DNA of 64,000 nucleotides from JBEVJC01 sp040510375 (lineage in GTDB: Bacteria > Bacteroidota > Bacteroidia > Chitinophagales > Chitinophagaceae), in the NCBI GenBank assembly GCA_040510375.1, contig JBEVJC010000006.1, forward strand, positions 154,664 to 218,663, given 5' to 3'. Position 1 is the first letter of the stretch. The number at the start of each line of letters is the position of its first letter. The notes under the pieces were generated by a model. It was given only the letters and a program-made list of their open reading frames with translations. It was not told where the DNA came from and did no database searches. This document shows positions 18,349 through 28,079 of the stretch, one piece after another. A program made the translations under genes and the position numbers.

Positions 18349-21117
18349 TCAATTGCGACGAAATTCTTTTGGTGAAATATTGAATTTGGTTTTAAACACC
18401 GTTGAAAAATAACTGGCCGACGAAAATCCAACCGAATAGGAAATCTCGCTGATGCTCAGGGTATCATTCTGCAAAAGATACTTTGCTTTATTCAGTCTTG
18501 TATTCAGTATATAGTCATTTACATTTACCCCCAGCCCGCTTTTAATTTTACGGTATAACTGCACTCTTGATATGGCGATACTCCTGCAGATCTCATCGAC
18601 CGAAAGATCGGGGTTTCCAATATTCGCTTCGATGTAAGTGGAAAACTCATTCAGGAATTTCCGTTCTTCTTTTTTCAAACCCACACCCTTGGTCAGTCCA
18701 TCGGGATCAATGATGAGATGGTCCCGCATCCTGTTCCTGTTGGAAAGCAGGCTCGAAATAGTTTCATCGAGGTATTGCACATTAAATGGTTTTGTGAGAT
18801 AGGCATCCGCTTTATTCCTCATACCCTCAATCTTGTCACCGATATTGGTTTGTGCACTGAGGAGAATGACGGGTATATGGGAGGTCCGGTTATCCGTTTT
18901 AAACAAATGCGTGAGTGTTAATCCGCTCTGGTCGGGCAACTTGATATCACAGATGATCAGGTCGGGCAGGTTATTGAATACCTGCTCTTTCGCCGTCAGC
19001 GCATCACCTGCTTCCAGGATCTCATAGGCATGATGCAATTTATCTTTCAGGAAATTTCGCAGGTCATCATTATCCTCAATGATCATTACAGATTTTTCCG
19101 GCATTATTCCTGTATCCGCCACCGGTTGGTCAATCAGGTATGTTTGTTTTAATTCCGGTAGATGGGCGGGACTATGTTCGAACTCCTCCATGGAATAGGA
19201 ATTATTGATTTCATCCTTTTCAAAATGCGCATTACCCAATTGCAGCGATATGGTAAAGGTTGCTCCATGACCGGGTACGCTGCTCACCGTGATAGTACCT
19301 TTATGCAGTTCAAGGAAATCCTTGGTAAGCGCAAGACCAATACCAGAGGAAGATCTTGCATAGGGTTTGTTGCCCTGGTAGTACAGATCAAAGATGCGAT
19401 CCTGCTCTTCCCTGGTCATTCCCCGGCCACTATCCTCAACCTTGATGATGGCCTGGTTTTCATAAGCGCTTTTAAGTATATGGACAGTTATACTTCCGTG
19501 CCTGTCTGTGAATTTCATGGCATTTGACAACACATTAAACAATACTTTGTCGAACAGGGTCGGATCAACCCAGACATTCAGGAAACGTTCCCTGGTTATA
19601 ATCTTCAGATCGATATCTTTTTTGGATGCGATCAGTTTATAGGATTCTACAATTTCATTTGTGAATGCTACAAGATCAACCTGAGTCACCTGGATCTTCA
19701 TCCTGTTTGCTTCTATTTTGCGGAAATCGATCAGCTGGTCCACCAGTTGCAGCAGTCGCGTTGCATTTTTATGGATCAACGCAAGATGATTCGAGCCCGG
19801 CGGGATTTTCTTTTTATCCATCAGGTCCTCCAGCGGACCAAGTATCAATGTCAGCGGTGTCCGGAACTCATGCGAAATATTTGTAAAGAAATTCCCCCTT
19901 GCTTCATTGGCTTCATGCTCCTTGGCGGCCATTTCCATGATCTGGTTTTTCTGATCCAGGATTTCGAGGTTCTGCGATTTAAGCAACCGGTTTATTTTCC
20001 TGTTCTCGAATAATGAGTACACCGCCACAGCCCCAAGCACAATGGCAAGGGCCAGGCTGGTAATTACTATATATAAAAAAGTCTGCAGGTTGGTAGAAAG
20101 CCTTGTCAGTTCCTGCAACTTCGCCAGCTGGCGCTCGATCTGTTGCTGTTGTCCAGCCACCTTCCCGGCCTGCAGTTGAAAAAGCCTCACATTATTGGTA
20201 TCGACCACAGAAGTCTGCAAATAATTTTCCTTCCGGAACTCTTCGTGGTTGAGTATCTTGCTGGCTACCTGGATCGACTCTTCTCCACCCGTTAGATACA
20301 ACATGGTGGCCACAAGCCGGTGGTCGGTGACAAATTGCATTCCTCCGCCTTCACCCGGAACCCCATCTACCCCGATAATCCGGGGCAGGGGAAATTGTCC
20401 GCGTTTACGGAATACCTCATAGGCCCCGAGTGCCATCATATCATTATGCGCAAACACCAGGTCAATTTTCTGGTCAACAGGAACAGCCCTGGCTATCCGT
20501 TCCTCCGCCGTGCTTTTTTCCCATTCACCATAAATAGTCTGAACGACTTTAATACCGGGGAACGACCTGGTTGCCGATTCAAATCCTTTGTGCCGTTCAA
20601 TGGCTGGTGAAGATTTGGTCAGTCCAAACACCTCAATGGCCGTAGCCTGGCCCTTAAGGATGGATGCGGCGTATTCGCCCGCCAGTTTGCCGATCTCAAA
20701 ATTATCGGAACCCACAAATGCGGTATAAAACCTGGAAGCAATTTTCCGGTCCACTACTATAACAGGGATTCCACTAGTATAAACTTCTTCCACAATGGGG
20801 GTTAGTGGCTCGGTTTCGTTGGGGGATATGATCAGCAGGTCAATCGATTCCCTCAGTAACTCCCTGACCTGCCGGATCTGTTCCGCACTGTTACCCCCCG
20901 CCTCCCTGAATTTCAGGGAAAGGTTTGGATGGAATGCCAGCTCCCGCTTCATCCCGTCAAGCATTGTCTTTCTCCACAGATCGTCCACACATTGGGAGAA
21001 ACCAATAACAAAGGTTTTTTTCCGCTGCCCGTTGGACAGGGAACGGGAGATAAAAAAGATAGAAACCAGGCAGAGCAGGATGACTGCCAGTACAAGTGGT
21101 TTTAGTTTTCTTTTCAT
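18349..21117 (-). CDS. Second hybrid two-component sensor-regulator with periplasmic sugar-binding domain
   Basis: This 922-residue paralogue of the 15554 gene has the same domain order: membrane anchor (about 6-26), type I periplasmic binding domain (about 35-315), membrane helix (about 347-370), kinase with H416 in NISHEFRTPL, ATPase with DSGRGM, receiver (IICDIKLPDQSG), and AraC domain (ISRVQLYRKIKSGLG...PKEFRRN). The ATG at 21117 is preferred over a TTG two codons earlier. It lies downstream of and in the same direction as the xylan/pentonate operon, so it probably senses a pentose or aldonate for that operon. Its stop is 5 bases from the stop of the other sensor. Confidence 0.88.
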   Translation of the reverse strand: MKRKLKPLVLAVILLCLVSIFFISRSLSNGQRKKTFVIGFSQCVDDLWRKTMLDGMKRELAFHPNLSLKFREAGGNSAEQIRQVRELLRESIDLLIISPNETEPLTPIVEEVYTSGIPVIVVDRKIASRFYTAFVGSDNFEIGKLAGEYAASILKGQATAIEVFGLTKSSPAIERHKGFESATRSFPGIKVVQTIYGEWEKSTAEERIARAVPVDQKIDLVFAHNDMMALGAYEVFRKRGQFPLPRIIGVDGVPGEGGGMQFVTDHRLVATMLYLTGGEESIQVASKILNHEEFRKENYLQTSVVDTNNVRLFQLQAGKVAGQQQQIERQLAKLQELTRLSTNLQTFLYIVITSLALAIVLGAVAVYSLFENRKINRLLKSQNLEILDQKNQIMEMAAKEHEANEARGNFFTNISHEFRTPLTLILGPLEDLMDKKKIPPGSNHLALIHKNATRLLQLVDQLIDFRKIEANRMKIQVTQVDLVAFTNEIVESYKLIASKKDIDLKIITRERFLNVWVDPTLFDKVLFNVLSNAMKFTDRHGSITVHILKSAYENQAIIKVEDSGRGMTREEQDRIFDLYYQGNKPYARSSSGIGLALTKDFLELHKGTITVSSVPGHGATFTISLQLGNAHFEKDEINNSYSMEEFEHSPAHLPELKQTYLIDQPVADTGIMPEKSVMIIEDNDDLRNFLKDKLHHAYEILEAGDALTAKEQVFNNLPDLIICDIKLPDQSGLTLTHLFKTDNRTSHIPVILLSAQTNIGDKIEGMRNKADAYLTKPFNVQYLDETISSLLSNRNRMRDHLIIDPDGLTKGVGLKKEERKFLNEFSTYIEANIGNPDLSVDEICRSIAISRVQLYRKIKSGLGVNVNDYILNTRLNKAKYLLQNDTLSISEISYSVGFSSASYFSTVFKTKFNISPKEFRRN

Positions 21118-21332
21118 ATGCAAGCAGGCCTGATATATGCCAACTCAATTATTGTTGGGGACAAAGACCAATTGAAAACTAACCTAAAGGGCAGGAAATG
21201 ACTTTCAATTTTGTTTCAATTCCTTTAAAAATATGTAACAACCTTTAAAATCGATTCCGGAAACCCCTATTTTATATCAGAAACGGAGATAAATGATGAA
21301 AATAGTACCAATCAGACCAGGACTTACCGGTG
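21118..21332. other. Intergenic region upstream of the second sensor gene
   Basis: This 215-base AT-rich gap separates the GntP stop from the sensor start and is long enough for a promoter of the sensor gene. I looked for a TAnnTTTG element and did not find a convincing one. There is no RNA gene, repeat or ORF that I can support. Confidence 0.5.
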
Positions 21333-22643
21333 TCAGATAAACAAGTCTAACAACAACACACCTATCAGCCCAAGAATCGAAATAGTTGTTTCCATTACGG
21401 TCCACGACATAAATGTTTGTTTAAGTGTAAGGTTGAAAAACTCCTTGAACATCCAGAACCCTGAATCATTTACATGGGAACCAAACACACTGCCCGTCCC
21501 AACGGCCAGCACCATCAATTCGGGAGATGCCGCCCCCGAAACCACCAATGGAGCAACTACGCCGGCGGCCGTAATCCCGGCCACGGTAGCTGAACCTATA
21601 ACTACCCGGAGTAATGCGGTGACCACCCATCCAAAAAGAAGGGGTGGCATCTGCCATTTACCACTGAAGGAAGCAATATACTTATCGGTGCCGCTGTCCT
21701 GCAATACCTGTTTAAACACCCCACCCGCAGTAATGATCATCAGTATGACCGCAATTCCGGCAATGGCCTCATTCAGCCATTTCATCGGTACCTCCATTTT
21801 ATTTCCACCCCTTAAACCAAAATACCAGACGGCAAGAAACACCGATATCAGCAGGGCAATGGTAGGATCTCCAATAAAAATAAGCACGGTTCTCACAAAC
21901 ATCGGTGGCAGGAAATTGTCGGCGATCACCGCCACCGTGATCAGGATAACGGGCAATAACCCGATAAGGAAACTTGGCAGTGTTCCCGGCAGGTCGGTTC
22001 CTTTCCTGTCGTCAGCTGAGAGAAATACCGACTTGATATTTACCTCAACTTTTTTCAGTAGCCGTCCCAACACCGGACCTGCTATAATAACAACCGGTAC
22101 AGTAATGATCAATCCATAGATCAGGGTCTTTCCCATATTGGCCTTAAATGCATTTACCAGGAAAACGGGACTGGGATGGGGCGGAAGAAAACAATGGGTG
22201 GTTGAAAGGGATGCAGCCATTGGAATGGCCACATATAATAAAGGAAGTTTCGCTTTACTGGCAATGGAAAAAACAAGGGGTACCATTATAACAAATCCCG
22301 CATTATAATAAAGCGGGATGCCAATCAGGAAACCGGTGAGTAATACTGCCCACTGGACATTTTTGGGACCAAACCCGTTAATAAGGGTGATGGAAATCCT
22401 TTCGGCTGCGCCGCCCGCTTCAAGAATCTTGCCCAATGCGGCACCGAGGCAAATGATCAGGGCCAGGCCTCCCAGTGTATTACCAACGCCTTTTTCAATT
22501 GATTTTAAAATCAGCGCCGGATCCATACCGAGTAAGATACCGGAGATCAGGGCGACCACCAGCAAGGATAAAAAGGGACTGATCTTTTTATAGGATAAGA
22601 ATACCTGCAGGCAGATAGCAAGAAAGATAACAAGCAATTCCAT
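21333..22643 (-). CDS. GntP family gluconate/aldonate:H+ symporter
   Basis: This 436-residue integral membrane protein has about 12 helices, long hydrophobic segments and the GntP-family blocks TTHCFLPPHPSPV (about 149-161), GSATVAGITAAG and GSVFGSHVNDSGFWM (about 386-400). GntP proteins import gluconate and related aldonic acids across the inner membrane with protons. It is the last gene of the SusCD2/GH10/Weimberg operon, 9 bases after the xylanase stop. In this context it more likely takes up xylonate, arabinonate or a keto-deoxy acid than gluconate itself, but gluconate is possible because a gluconokinase-like gene lies at 33883. Confidence 0.9.
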   Translation of the reverse strand: MELLVIFLAICLQVFLSYKKISPFLSLLVVALISGILLGMDPALILKSIEKGVGNTLGGLALIICLGAALGKILEAGGAAERISITLINGFGPKNVQWAVLLTGFLIGIPLYYNAGFVIMVPLVFSIASKAKLPLLYVAIPMAASLSTTHCFLPPHPSPVFLVNAFKANMGKTLIYGLIITVPVVIIAGPVLGRLLKKVEVNIKSVFLSADDRKGTDLPGTLPSFLIGLLPVILITVAVIADNFLPPMFVRTVLIFIGDPTIALLISVFLAVWYFGLRGGNKMEVPMKWLNEAIAGIAVILMIITAGGVFKQVLQDSGTDKYIASFSGKWQMPPLLFGWVVTALLRVVIGSATVAGITAAGVVAPLVVSGAASPELMVLAVGTGSVFGSHVNDSGFWMFKEFFNLTLKQTFMSWTVMETTISILGLIGVLLLDLFI

Positions 22644-22652
22644 GGTTTCTGT

Positions 22653-23843
22653 TTATTTCCCGGTGCTATCCTTCAGCTTCTCCGGAATTTTCAAAATGAC
22701 ATCGAGGGCAGGCTTCGGTTTCCGTTGCCTGTCCCACAATAACGGATAATTTGTCCTGCCCGGTACGGGGTAATCATTTTTCCAGCTCATACCATCATGT
22801 ATCCCCCAGACTGATACCCTTTTTATTTTATCGCGTTTGCGATAGAACAGTGAAAACAATTCACCGTACCTGTTTGTCAGCGCCTGCTGCACACTATCCG
22901 GCAACCCTGTCGGATAAGGATCCAGGAAGGATTTGAACTCTTCCAGCTGGAACTGTTTATCCGCCATTGACTGCCCGATCACCTGCCCTTCCTTTGTCAA
23001 CGGAAGAACATCCACATCCAGTTCGGTGATCATTACCTTCACCCCACAGGCAGCATAAGCATCAATTGCGGCTTCAATATACTTTGTTTGCGGATAATTC
23101 AGGCCCCAATGTCCCTGCATTCCGATTCCATCAATCCTGATCCCCTCTTTCTGTAGCATTTTTACCAGTCGGACAATGCCGTCCCTTTTGGCGGGTCGCC
23201 AGGTATTGAAGTCGTTATAATATAACTCGGTATTGGGCGCATATAAGGAGGCAAAGAGGAAGGCATATTTCACCAGGGTATCCCCGTTGCCAATGGCATT
23301 CACCCAGGTTGTGGGCCGGTAGCTGCCATCATTGTCGATTACTTCATTTACCACATCCCATGCCTGTACGCGGCCAGCATAGCGGCCTGCAACAGTCCGG
23401 ATATGCGACCGCAGGCGTTCCAGCTGTTCTTCTTTTGAATTGGGTTTTCCGCTTGCATTGGTGAAAAACCAGGCTGGTGTCTGGTTATGCCATACCAATG
23501 TATGGCCGATAATAAACATCCTGTTACGTTCCCCAAACGCAACAACACTGTCTGCGGGTGCAAAATTAAAAATCCCGGGTTCGGGATTTATCAATGCCGC
23601 CTTCATTACATTTTCCGGTGTTATGGAATTGAAATGGGCGACCACCAGGTCCTGCGATGCCTTGTCCACCCCTGAAATAATATCATCGTTAACCGCAGTA
23701 CCAACAACAAATGCATCTTTGAACGCATTCTTTAAAACACCCGATGATCTTACATCCGGAGCGGGATCCGACTGATCCCTGCATCCGGTAATGCAAATAA
23801 CTATACAGAATACTATATGTATACCCGCTGCCCTGACATTCAT
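22653..23843 (-). CDS. GH10 endo-beta-1,4-xylanase, lipoprotein
   Basis: A 396-residue protein with a lipoprotein signal (residues 1-21, ending ICITGC), so it is anchored in a membrane, probably exposed at the cell surface or in the periplasm. The GH10 barrel carries acid/base E167 in WDVVNEV and nucleophile E274 in ITELDVDVL, with HTLVWHNQTPAW near 114-125 as the -1 subsite block. It cuts beta-1,4-xylan or xylo-oligosaccharides. It sits between the FAH-family dehydratase (11 bases upstream) and GntP, which ties this operon to pentose polymers and supports reading the downstream metabolic enzymes as a pentose pathway. Confidence 0.93.
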   Translation of the reverse strand: MNVRAAGIHIVFCIVICITGCRDQSDPAPDVRSSGVLKNAFKDAFVVGTAVNDDIISGVDKASQDLVVAHFNSITPENVMKAALINPEPGIFNFAPADSVVAFGERNRMFIIGHTLVWHNQTPAWFFTNASGKPNSKEEQLERLRSHIRTVAGRYAGRVQAWDVVNEVIDNDGSYRPTTWVNAIGNGDTLVKYAFLFASLYAPNTELYYNDFNTWRPAKRDGIVRLVKMLQKEGIRIDGIGMQGHWGLNYPQTKYIEAAIDAYAACGVKVMITELDVDVLPLTKEGQVIGQSMADKQFQLEEFKSFLDPYPTGLPDSVQQALTNRYGELFSLFYRKRDKIKRVSVWGIHDGMSWKNDYPVPGRTNYPLLWDRQRKPKPALDVILKIPEKLKDSTGK

Positions 23844-23854
23844 ATTTCCTTTTG

Positions 23855-24691
23855 TTACGCCACCGTATTTACCAATTCCCCGATTCCATCTATGGAGATG
23901 CTGATCTCATCTCCGCTTCCCAGGGTAAAATCGCTACCCGGAACAATACCTGTACCCGTCATGATCAGGCACCCGTTGGGAAATGAACATTCCCGGTAAA
24001 CAAAAGAAACGAGTTCTTCGGGTGAACGTTTCATCTGCTCCAGTCCCACTTCTCCCCTGAATACTATTTTTGAATCCCTTCTTATGGCAAGGCGGATCAT
24101 CGTGTTTATATCAATTGCCTTACCCGGAATAAAAATGCAGGGACCAAGCGCCGCGCAGGCATCATATGTTTTAGCCTGCGGCAGGTACAATGGATTCTCT
24201 CCTTCAATACTGCGGCTGCTCATATCGTTACCAATAGTGTAGCCGATTATTTTTCCCGATGATGTAACCACCAGGGTAAGCTCCGGTTCGGGCACATCCC
24301 AGCTGCTGTCCTTTCTTATCCGCACTTTCTGACGATGACCCACCACCCTCCCGGGTGTGGATTTGAAAAACACTTCGGGCCGTTCTGCCTCATATACTTT
24401 TGCATAAAAATCAGCACCACCGCTGTCCTTACTTTCTTCCTGGCGGCCTACCTTACTTCTAAGGTAGGTAACACCGCAGGCCCATAATTCCTGTCCTTCT
24501 CCCATCGGTGTCAGCAGTTCAGCATCGTTGATCATATCTGCCTTAACCGGATTACCTGAACTGAGGAGTTCACTGAGTTTTTCATAAATCGAGTCATCAT
24601 TGATAAAACTATCCCAGTCGACCACAGGGATTGTATAGATCATTCCATCATTATCAACCAGGGCACCCGAACGGATTTTGTATACTCTCAT
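23855..24691 (-). CDS. FAH-family 2-keto-3-deoxypentonate dehydratase
   Basis: This 278-residue protein belongs to the fumarylacetoacetate hydrolase family. The block GNDMSSRSIEGENPLYLPQ (about 154-172) with CAALGP is the pattern of 2-keto-3-deoxy-D-arabinonate dehydratase (KdaD/XylX type). The metal-binding glutamates are in WDVPEPELTLV (about 132-142). Such enzymes convert 2-keto-3-deoxypentonate to 2-oxoglutarate semialdehyde. It is cytoplasmic and lies between the pentonate dehydratase and the xylanase. The gene order dehydratase, dehydratase and dehydrogenase matches the Weimberg pathway. Confidence 0.85.
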   Translation of the reverse strand: MRVYKIRSGALVDNDGMIYTIPVVDWDSFINDDSIYEKLSELLSSGNPVKADMINDAELLTPMGEGQELWACGVTYLRSKVGRQEESKDSGGADFYAKVYEAERPEVFFKSTPGRVVGHRQKVRIRKDSSWDVPEPELTLVVTSSGKIIGYTIGNDMSSRSIEGENPLYLPQAKTYDACAALGPCIFIPGKAIDINTMIRLAIRRDSKIVFRGEVGLEQMKRSPEELVSFVYRECSFPNGCLIMTGTGIVPGSDFTLGSGDEISISIDGIGELVNTVA

Positions 24692-24722
24692 TATCTTAAA
24701 TTAAACTTTTTAAATGTTATCG

Positions 24723-26441
24723 TTAGTGCGAATCCCTTGTAACTTCCGAACCTGAACTTCCCCTTAAAAAATCAAGGTCGGCACCTTTATCAGCACCCAT
24801 TACGTGTTTAATGTATAAACTCACGTAACCCCTTTCAGTAGCGGGTTTGGGCCGTTGCCATTCCTTTCTCCGCCGTTCCAGCTCCTCATCCGAAACATGC
24901 AGGTGGAGTTTTCTCGCTTCCACATCCAGTTCTATCAGGTCGCCGTTTTGCACCAGCGCAAGGTTGCCGCCCACGGCCGACTCCGGCGACACATGTAATA
25001 CGGCTGTACCATATGCAGTGCCACTCATCCTTCCGTCAGAAATCCTTACCATATCGGTAATGCCCCTGTCCAATAGTTTTTTGGGCAACGCCATATTCCC
25101 TACTTCGGGCATTCCGGGATAACCTACCGGTCCCACATACTTCAACACCATCACGCTGTTTTCATCAATCTCCAGGTCAGGATGATCAATCCTTGCATGA
25201 TAATCTTCGATGCTTTCAAATACTACCGCCGCACCCGTATGTTTCATCAGTGATGGTGTAGCCGCACTTGGTTTTATCACCGCACCGTTCTGCGAAAGAT
25301 TTCCCTTTACCACTACAATCCCGGCTTCGGGTTGAAAGGGTTCCGCATACGTGGAAATCACATCTGCGTTATAACAATCGGTTGTTCCCCTGATATTTTC
25401 TGTATGATTACTACCTGTTACAGTCACCACATTCTGATGAAGGCGGTCTGCAAGTTCGTTTAGTATTACAGGCACACCACCTGCATAATAAAAATCTTCC
25501 ATCAGGTATTTTCCTGCGGGCATCAGGTTAAGAAGGAGAGGTATCTTACTGCCGATTGAATCAATATCATCGAGATTAAGTTCAACACCCATACGACCGG
25601 CGATTGCAATCAGGTGGATCACAAAATTGGATGATCCGCCAACCGCAGAATTAACCATTATGGCATTTTCAAATGCTTCCCTGGTAAGGATCTTATCAAT
25701 TGTCAGGTTTTCTTTTACCATCTGGACAATCCTTCTGCCGCTTAACTGCGCCATCACTTTTTTTCTTGAATCCGCTGCCGGTATTGCAGCAGCGCCACTC
25801 AGTGTCAGGCCCAGCGACTCTACCATGCAGGCCATGGTTGATGCGGTTCCCATTGTCATGCAGTGACCGATACTCCTGCTCATGCAGCTTTCGGCAACCT
25901 CGCAGTCTTCCTGTGTCATGCGACCTGTTTTCATATCCTCATCAAACTTCCACACATGTGTGCCGCTGCCAATCGTCTGTCCCCTGTAACGCCCGTTGAG
26001 CATTGGTCCGCCGGGAACAACAATGGTAGGTAATCCCACACTTGCTGCACCCATTACAGTAGATGGAGTAGTTTTATCACATCCCGTCAACAATACAACA
26101 CCATCAATCGGGTTGCCGCGGATACTTTCTTCCGCATCCATACTTGCCAGGTTACGAAACAACATGGCTGTAGGTTTCATCAGTGTTTCACCCAGACTCA
26201 TAATGGGGAATTCAAGAGGAAAGCCACCTGCTTCCAGTACACCGCGTTTTACGGATTCAGCATGCTCGCGAAAATGCGCATTACAGGGTGTCAGTTCACT
26301 GAACGTATTACAGATACCAATGACCGGACGGCCATCGAACATATCTGTAGGCATCCCCTGGTTTTTCATCCAGCTCCGGTATATTATACCATCTTTATCC
26401 TTACGGCCAAACCAACCCTGACTTCTTAGTCTCCCGCTCAT
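24723..26441 (-). CDS. IlvD/Edd-family pentonate dehydratase
   Basis: A 572-residue Fe-S dehydratase of the IlvD/Edd family. CDKTTPS (about 121-127) and the GHCMTMGTASTM block (about 193-204) supply the cluster cysteines, and the DGRMSGTAYG region (about 472-481) binds substrate. The start (RSQGWFG...YRSWMKNQG) and the tail (GADLDFLRG...RDSH) are those of the L-arabinonate/D-xylonate dehydratase branch rather than of dihydroxy-acid dehydratases for amino acid synthesis. It would convert pentonate to 2-keto-3-deoxypentonate in the cytoplasm. The choice between xylonate and arabinonate cannot be made from sequence alone. Confidence 0.85.
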   Translation of the reverse strand: MSGRLRSQGWFGRKDKDGIIYRSWMKNQGMPTDMFDGRPVIGICNTFSELTPCNAHFREHAESVKRGVLEAGGFPLEFPIMSLGETLMKPTAMLFRNLASMDAEESIRGNPIDGVVLLTGCDKTTPSTVMGAASVGLPTIVVPGGPMLNGRYRGQTIGSGTHVWKFDEDMKTGRMTQEDCEVAESCMSRSIGHCMTMGTASTMACMVESLGLTLSGAAAIPAADSRKKVMAQLSGRRIVQMVKENLTIDKILTREAFENAIMVNSAVGGSSNFVIHLIAIAGRMGVELNLDDIDSIGSKIPLLLNLMPAGKYLMEDFYYAGGVPVILNELADRLHQNVVTVTGSNHTENIRGTTDCYNADVISTYAEPFQPEAGIVVVKGNLSQNGAVIKPSAATPSLMKHTGAAVVFESIEDYHARIDHPDLEIDENSVMVLKYVGPVGYPGMPEVGNMALPKKLLDRGITDMVRISDGRMSGTAYGTAVLHVSPESAVGGNLALVQNGDLIELDVEARKLHLHVSDEELERRRKEWQRPKPATERGYVSLYIKHVMGADKGADLDFLRGSSGSEVTRDSH

Positions 26442-26472
26442 TCTGCTTAAGATTAATGTTTCTGTAATTCAT

Positions 26473-28056
26473 CTATTCATGATCCTGTTTTCTTATTCCG
26501 TTAACCATCCTTGAAATGGCCATGGGATTATCATCCTTCAATTCCGGTGGCAGCAAGGCCTCCGGCATATTCTGATAAGATACCGGTCGTACAAAACGGA
26601 AAATAGCAGCCGTACCTACCGAGGTTGTCCGGCTATCCGTGGTGGCCGGAAAAGGACCGCCATGAACCATTGCACTGTTTACTTCAACACCGGTGGGAAA
26701 ATTATTTATTATAACCCTTCCGGCTTTTTGTTCCAGTATATCGAACAACTCCCGGTAACCGGGCAGTTCTTCGGTTGTTCCATGAACAGTAGCAGTCAGC
26801 TGACCCGACAGGTTACGCGCAAGGTCAAGCAGGTCGTCCTTCGCGCCGGTTGTAACAACAATTCCCGAAGGGCCGAAAATCTCTTCACCCAGGTTTGGGT
26901 TATCCCTGAACACATCAGCTGTGGCCGACAACAGTACCGGCCTTGCCAGGTTTTCTTCACCGTTTGAAACGATATTACCTGCAGAAAGTTCTTCCACACC
27001 GATAACAGCCAGGCGTTCCTGCAGTCCCACATTATACGCATTAAATATATACGGCGCAAGCATCACCCCACCCGTTGTTTTTTCAAATGCCTCCTTCAAT
27101 GAACCGGTAAACTCCGTTTGTTCCTGCTGGTAAAAAAGAATGCCGGGGTTGGTACAAAATTGTCCAACACCCATGGTCACAGATGCCGCATAGGCATCAG
27201 CAATGAGTTTCCCTTTTTCTTTTGCAGCACCTGGCAGGATAAATACCGGATTGGAACTTCCCATTTCAGCATAAACCGGAATGGGTTCGGCCCTTCTCAC
27301 TGCAAGATCAAAAAGTGCTTTACCTCCTTTGAAAGAACCGGTAAAACCAACTGCCTTCACAGAAGGATGACCCACCAGTTGTACACCTGTTTCAATTCCA
27401 TTATCAAACAAAAGGGAGAAAACTCCATCAGGCATTCCGGTCTTCCGCGCAGCAAGCTGTATCGCTTTTCCCACAATGGCAGAAGTGGCGGGGTGTGCAG
27501 GATGTGCTTTCACTATCACCGTACAACCCGCTGCCAGTGCCGATGCCGTATCCCCTCCAGCCACAGAAAATGCAAGTGGAAAATTACTGGCACCAAATAC
27601 AACCACCGGTCCGATGGCAATATTCATGAAGCGGAGATCCGGTTTCGGTAAGGGACTGCGGTCGGGTATGGCTGTTTCAATCCTGGCGTCAACCCATGAA
27701 CCCTCCTTTATCAGCAAGGCAAACATTTTTAATTGATTCATGGTCCGGGCCCGTTCCCCTTCGATCCTGGCTTTCGGTAATGCCGTTTCACTTACACAGG
27801 TCTGGATAAGTTCATCTCCGCTATTCTCCATTTCCATTGCTATGGCTTCGAGAAAAGCAGCTTTTTCAGCTCCACTTTTTTTTCGGTACACCGCAAATGC
27901 CGCCACTGATTTTTCAACAGCGAGATTTACTTCCGCCCGGGTAGCCCTGTAAATAAGCGAACCATTTGGTTCCTTACGGGAAGGGTTACCCGAATGGAAA
28001 GTTTCTTCCCCTGCTGCCGAATCTATGTATCCAATAATTTGTCTGATTTCTTTCAT
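26473..28056 (-). CDS. 2-oxoglutarate semialdehyde (2,5-dioxovalerate) dehydrogenase
   Basis: The ATG at 28056 is used (527 residues); the TTG just before it is less likely. It is an aldehyde dehydrogenase with the nucleotide-binding region FGASNFPLAFSVAGGD (about 153-168), the general base glutamate in YAEMGSSNP (about 264-272) and the catalytic cysteine in GQFCTNPG (about 300-307). These sequences match the KGSADH branch, which oxidises 2-oxoglutarate semialdehyde to 2-oxoglutarate with NAD(P). It would be the last step of the Weimberg pathway and feed the TCA cycle. It sits 23 bases after the SusD-like gene. Confidence 0.86.
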   Translation of the reverse strand: MKEIRQIIGYIDSAAGEETFHSGNPSRKEPNGSLIYRATRAEVNLAVEKSVAAFAVYRKKSGAEKAAFLEAIAMEMENSGDELIQTCVSETALPKARIEGERARTMNQLKMFALLIKEGSWVDARIETAIPDRSPLPKPDLRFMNIAIGPVVVFGASNFPLAFSVAGGDTASALAAGCTVIVKAHPAHPATSAIVGKAIQLAARKTGMPDGVFSLLFDNGIETGVQLVGHPSVKAVGFTGSFKGGKALFDLAVRRAEPIPVYAEMGSSNPVFILPGAAKEKGKLIADAYAASVTMGVGQFCTNPGILFYQQEQTEFTGSLKEAFEKTTGGVMLAPYIFNAYNVGLQERLAVIGVEELSAGNIVSNGEENLARPVLLSATADVFRDNPNLGEEIFGPSGIVVTTGAKDDLLDLARNLSGQLTATVHGTTEELPGYRELFDILEQKAGRVIINNFPTGVEVNSAMVHGGPFPATTDSRTTSVGTAAIFRFVRPVSYQNMPEALLPPELKDDNPMAISRMVNGIRKQDHE

Positions 28057-28079
28057 CAACGGATTTATTAGTATTCATT

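Noticed and set aside
21433..22119. 228-residue plus-strand frame opposite the GntP gene
   Set aside because: It is the mirror of a real membrane-protein gene; its sequence is low in recognisable features and rich in Thr, Pro and Ile as expected from antisense reading.
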